From positions 1-8,365 of the forward strand of contig JBAXUL010000149.1 of assembly GCA_037129695.1 (NCBI GenBank): DNA of 8,365 nucleotides, given 5' to 3'. Under the pieces are notes generated by a model, which searched no databases, had not been told where the DNA came from, and saw only the letters and a list, made by a program, of their open reading frames with translations. This stretch comes from CAINVV01 sp037129695. GTDB taxonomy: Bacteria; Bacteroidota; Bacteroidia; Bacteroidales; Prolixibacteraceae. Shown here one piece after another: positions 6,442-8,365 of the stretch; positions within the stretch are counted from its first letter, which is position 1; every line of letters begins with the position of its first letter. Position numbers and translations under genes: made by a program.

Positions 6442-8365
6442 ATGAGGTCCGGAAAATTCTATCTGGCTTATTGGTATTTTTTTGCTGTCGCCGTTTGGTT
6501 ATTCATCTTTATAGTGACTGGATCTCCCAATCTTTTTGCTTCCAATTTTTATATTTCAGCCACAGGCAACGATGCAAATAGTGGTCTTACTCCCTTTGCA
6601 TCTTGGCAGACCATTTCAAATGTGAATGCTCATTTCAGCATGTTTGCACCGGGTGACTCTGTTCTTTTCAAACGAGGGGATACCTTTTATGGAACCATCA
6701 ACATCAACCAATCCGGTACAAATGGAAAGTCAATTACGATTAGTGCTTATGGAACAGGAGAAAAACCGGTAATTTCGGGTTTTACAACTATTTCTGGCTG
6801 GACCAATGAAGGTGGAGGGATTTATTCAAAAGTGATCACTTCACAAGCGTTGACAAACATGGTTACAATTGATGGAAAACAGGTTGGCATGGGACGTTAT
6901 CCTGATACCGGGTTTCTTACCTACGAATCCTTTTCTGCCAATACATCCATCACCGACACAGAATTGGGCAATTCTCCAAATTGGACAGGTGCAGACCTCG
7001 CCGTCCGAAAGAATGACTGGACCCTGGACAGGGGAACTATTACCAATCATACAGGCACAACTATAATCTATAACACTTCAAATACAGGCTCAACACAAAC
7101 TCCTTCACTCATTGGATTTGGGTATTTTATACTGAATGACTTGAAGACTTTAACCACTTACGGTGAATGGTACCACAATCCCGTTAAAGGGAAATTCTAT
7201 ATGTATTTCGGCGCCGTAAACCCACTCACCAAAGTCGTCCAGGTGGCTACGGTAAATGACCTAATCTTTTGCACGGGTGGCAATGATTATCTTAGCATTT
7301 ACAATCTCAATTTGACCGGATCCATCAACAATGCAGTATATTTTAAAAGAGTCTATTCAACTGACATTGATGATTATTGCAGGATTCAGAATTGTGATAT
7401 ATCGTTCTGTGGTAAAAATGGAATCGAACTCGGTCAAGGAGCCGGCTTTATGGTTGAAGGTACAACCATCAATAACTGTAACTCCTATGGAATTTACAGT
7501 TATTACGCTTCATTATTTTCCATTGCCAATAATTCAATATCAAATATTGCTGTAATTCCAGGGCAGTCAAATAATCCTCAAGGAAACGGAGGATTGTATT
7601 TTTCATGTAACAATGGGGTTATCAACTATAACAAGATTAAAAATAGCGGGTACAATGGCATCTTTATCCGATCAGGCACTTTAGGAACATCAATCAATAT
7701 AGCTTATAATTATATCGATTCAGTGTGCCTGGTGCTGAATGATGGGGGTGCCATTTATACGGGCGGCGATTGGACTGGCATCAGAACGATAGATCATAAC
7801 ATTATCACAAATGTAATTGGCTATGGTGCCGGAGCAATAAGGCAAACTTCGCTCTCTGAAGGCATCTACCTAGATGAGTATGCATCCCATCTTGTGGTCA
7901 CCAATAATACTGTGGCAAATAGTGGCAACTCCGGAATCAAGTTACACAAGGCCCATGATAATACGATAACGGATAATACAACCTTTAACTGCCAAAGAGG
8001 GATAGACTATTTAAACTCCAGCGGTTCCAATATCAGAAATATTTCCCTCAGACGAAATTCCTTCTTTGCCAAGTTCGCTGCACAATATGCCTCCGTTTTC
8101 AGTTCCGTTGCAGATGATATTGCTCTGTTTGGAGCGGCAGACAGCAATTATTATGCAAGACCAATAGATGACAATCTTACGTTTTCGGTCACTCAGCCAT
8201 CAACCGGTTGGCAACAGAAAACTTTGGCTACCTGGCAAACCTTTACCGGTCAGGATGCTCATTCCAGGAAATCACCCATAGCGGTTACGGATGTTAACGA
8301 CATCAGATTTGAATACAACGCTACCAAAGCAGTTACAACAATCGCATTGGATGCCAAGTATATCT
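6442..8365 (+). CDS. Exported right-handed parallel beta-helix carbohydrate-active protein (3'-partial)
   Basis: The frame is open from the ATG at 6442 to the window end, giving 641 visible codons with no stop. A long hydrophobic N-terminal segment (about residues 6-27) is a signal peptide, possibly cut after LFA at 33. The mature start FYISATGNDANSGLTP, followed by FAPGDSVLFKRGDTF, is typical of exported beta-helix lyases and hydrolases. An early segment has TIDGKQVGMGRYPDTG. From about residue 285 the sequence becomes repeated helix coils rich in Asn and Gly (NCDISFCGKNGIELG, NNCNSYGIYSYY, NYNKIKNSGYNGIFI). A conserved-looking cluster follows: NDGGAIYTGGDW (433-444), GIYLDEYAS (474-482) and GIKLHKAHDN (498-507), giving acidic and His candidates D434, D478, E479, H502 and H505. 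The last part, near DVNDIRFEYNATKAV, is the start of a C-terminal beta-sandwich. It could be a glycoside hydrolase or a polysaccharide lyase; sequence alone does not decide. The gene follows the propeller stop by one base. Confidence 0.88.
   Translation, partial: MRSGKFYLAYWYFFAVAVWLFIFIVTGSPNLFASNFYISATGNDANSGLTPFASWQTISNVNAHFSMFAPGDSVLFKRGDTFYGTININQSGTNGKSITISAYGTGEKPVISGFTTISGWTNEGGGIYSKVITSQALTNMVTIDGKQVGMGRYPDTGFLTYESFSANTSITDTELGNSPNWTGADLAVRKNDWTLDRGTITNHTGTTIIYNTSNTGSTQTPSLIGFGYFILNDLKTLTTYGEWYHNPVKGKFYMYFGAVNPLTKVVQVATVNDLIFCTGGNDYLSIYNLNLTGSINNAVYFKRVYSTDIDDYCRIQNCDISFCGKNGIELGQGAGFMVEGTTINNCNSYGIYSYYASLFSIANNSISNIAVIPGQSNNPQGNGGLYFSCNNGVINYNKIKNSGYNGIFIRSGTLGTSINIAYNYIDSVCLVLNDGGAIYTGGDWTGIRTIDHNIITNVIGYGAGAIRQTSLSEGIYLDEYASHLVVTNNTVANSGNSGIKLHKAHDNTITDNTTFNCQRGIDYLNSSGSNIRNISLRRNSFFAKFAAQYASVFSSVADDIALFGAADSNYYARPIDDNLTFSVTQPSTGWQQKTLATWQTFTGQDAHSRKSPIAVTDVNDIRFEYNATKAVTTIALDAKYI

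Noticed and set aside
6841..7066. Short closed frames on both strands
   Set aside because: They fall inside the continuous beta-helix gene in other frames and carry no signal peptide or domain.

Overview
This window is part of a polysaccharide utilization locus (PUL) from a member of the Bacteroidota. The evidence is the adjacent SusC-type TonB-dependent transporter and SusD-type lipoprotein, Bacteroidota-style lipoprotein signals, start sites with no clear Shine-Dalgarno sequence, and an AT-leaning composition. Protein style suggests an environmental member of the Sphingobacteriales/Cytophagales (Pedobacter- or Mucilaginibacter-like). That placement is an impression from memory, not a search result.

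Layout: all five genes are on the + strand and packed closely. (1) Bases 1-2856 hold a SusC-like outer-membrane transporter whose N-terminus lies before the window. (2) Bases 2869-4665 hold the partner SusD-like surface lipoprotein. (3) Bases 4721-5368 hold a short lipoprotein with two fibronectin-III-like domains, resembling the N-terminal part of the DUF4957-type lipoproteins found in PULs. (4) A hairpin followed by five T (5390-5445) looks like an intrinsic terminator or attenuator, separating the surface module from the enzymes. (5) Bases 5463-6440 hold an exported five-bladed beta-propeller protein of GH43-like type. (6) Bases 6442-8365 hold a large exported right-handed parallel beta-helix protein, probably a glycoside hydrolase or polysaccharide lyase, which runs off the right edge. 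This last gene has no stop inside the window and is easily missed by tools that need a closed ORF.

Working model (inference): SusD and the fn3 lipoprotein bind a glycan at the cell surface, and SusC imports the oligosaccharides using TonB energy. The beta-helix and beta-propeller enzymes cut the polymer or trim side chains outside the cell or in the periplasm. The beta-helix enzyme and DUF4957-like lipoprotein fit a pectic or other acidic, branched polysaccharide, but the substrate cannot be fixed from sequence alone. No RNA genes, mobile elements, CRISPR arrays or regulator genes were seen. No gene-free stretch exceeds 100 bases. I found no clearly unprecedented system; the most useful points are the beta-helix gene open at the right edge, the mid-locus terminator, the shortened fn3 lipoprotein, and a propeller enzyme whose family I cannot assign.
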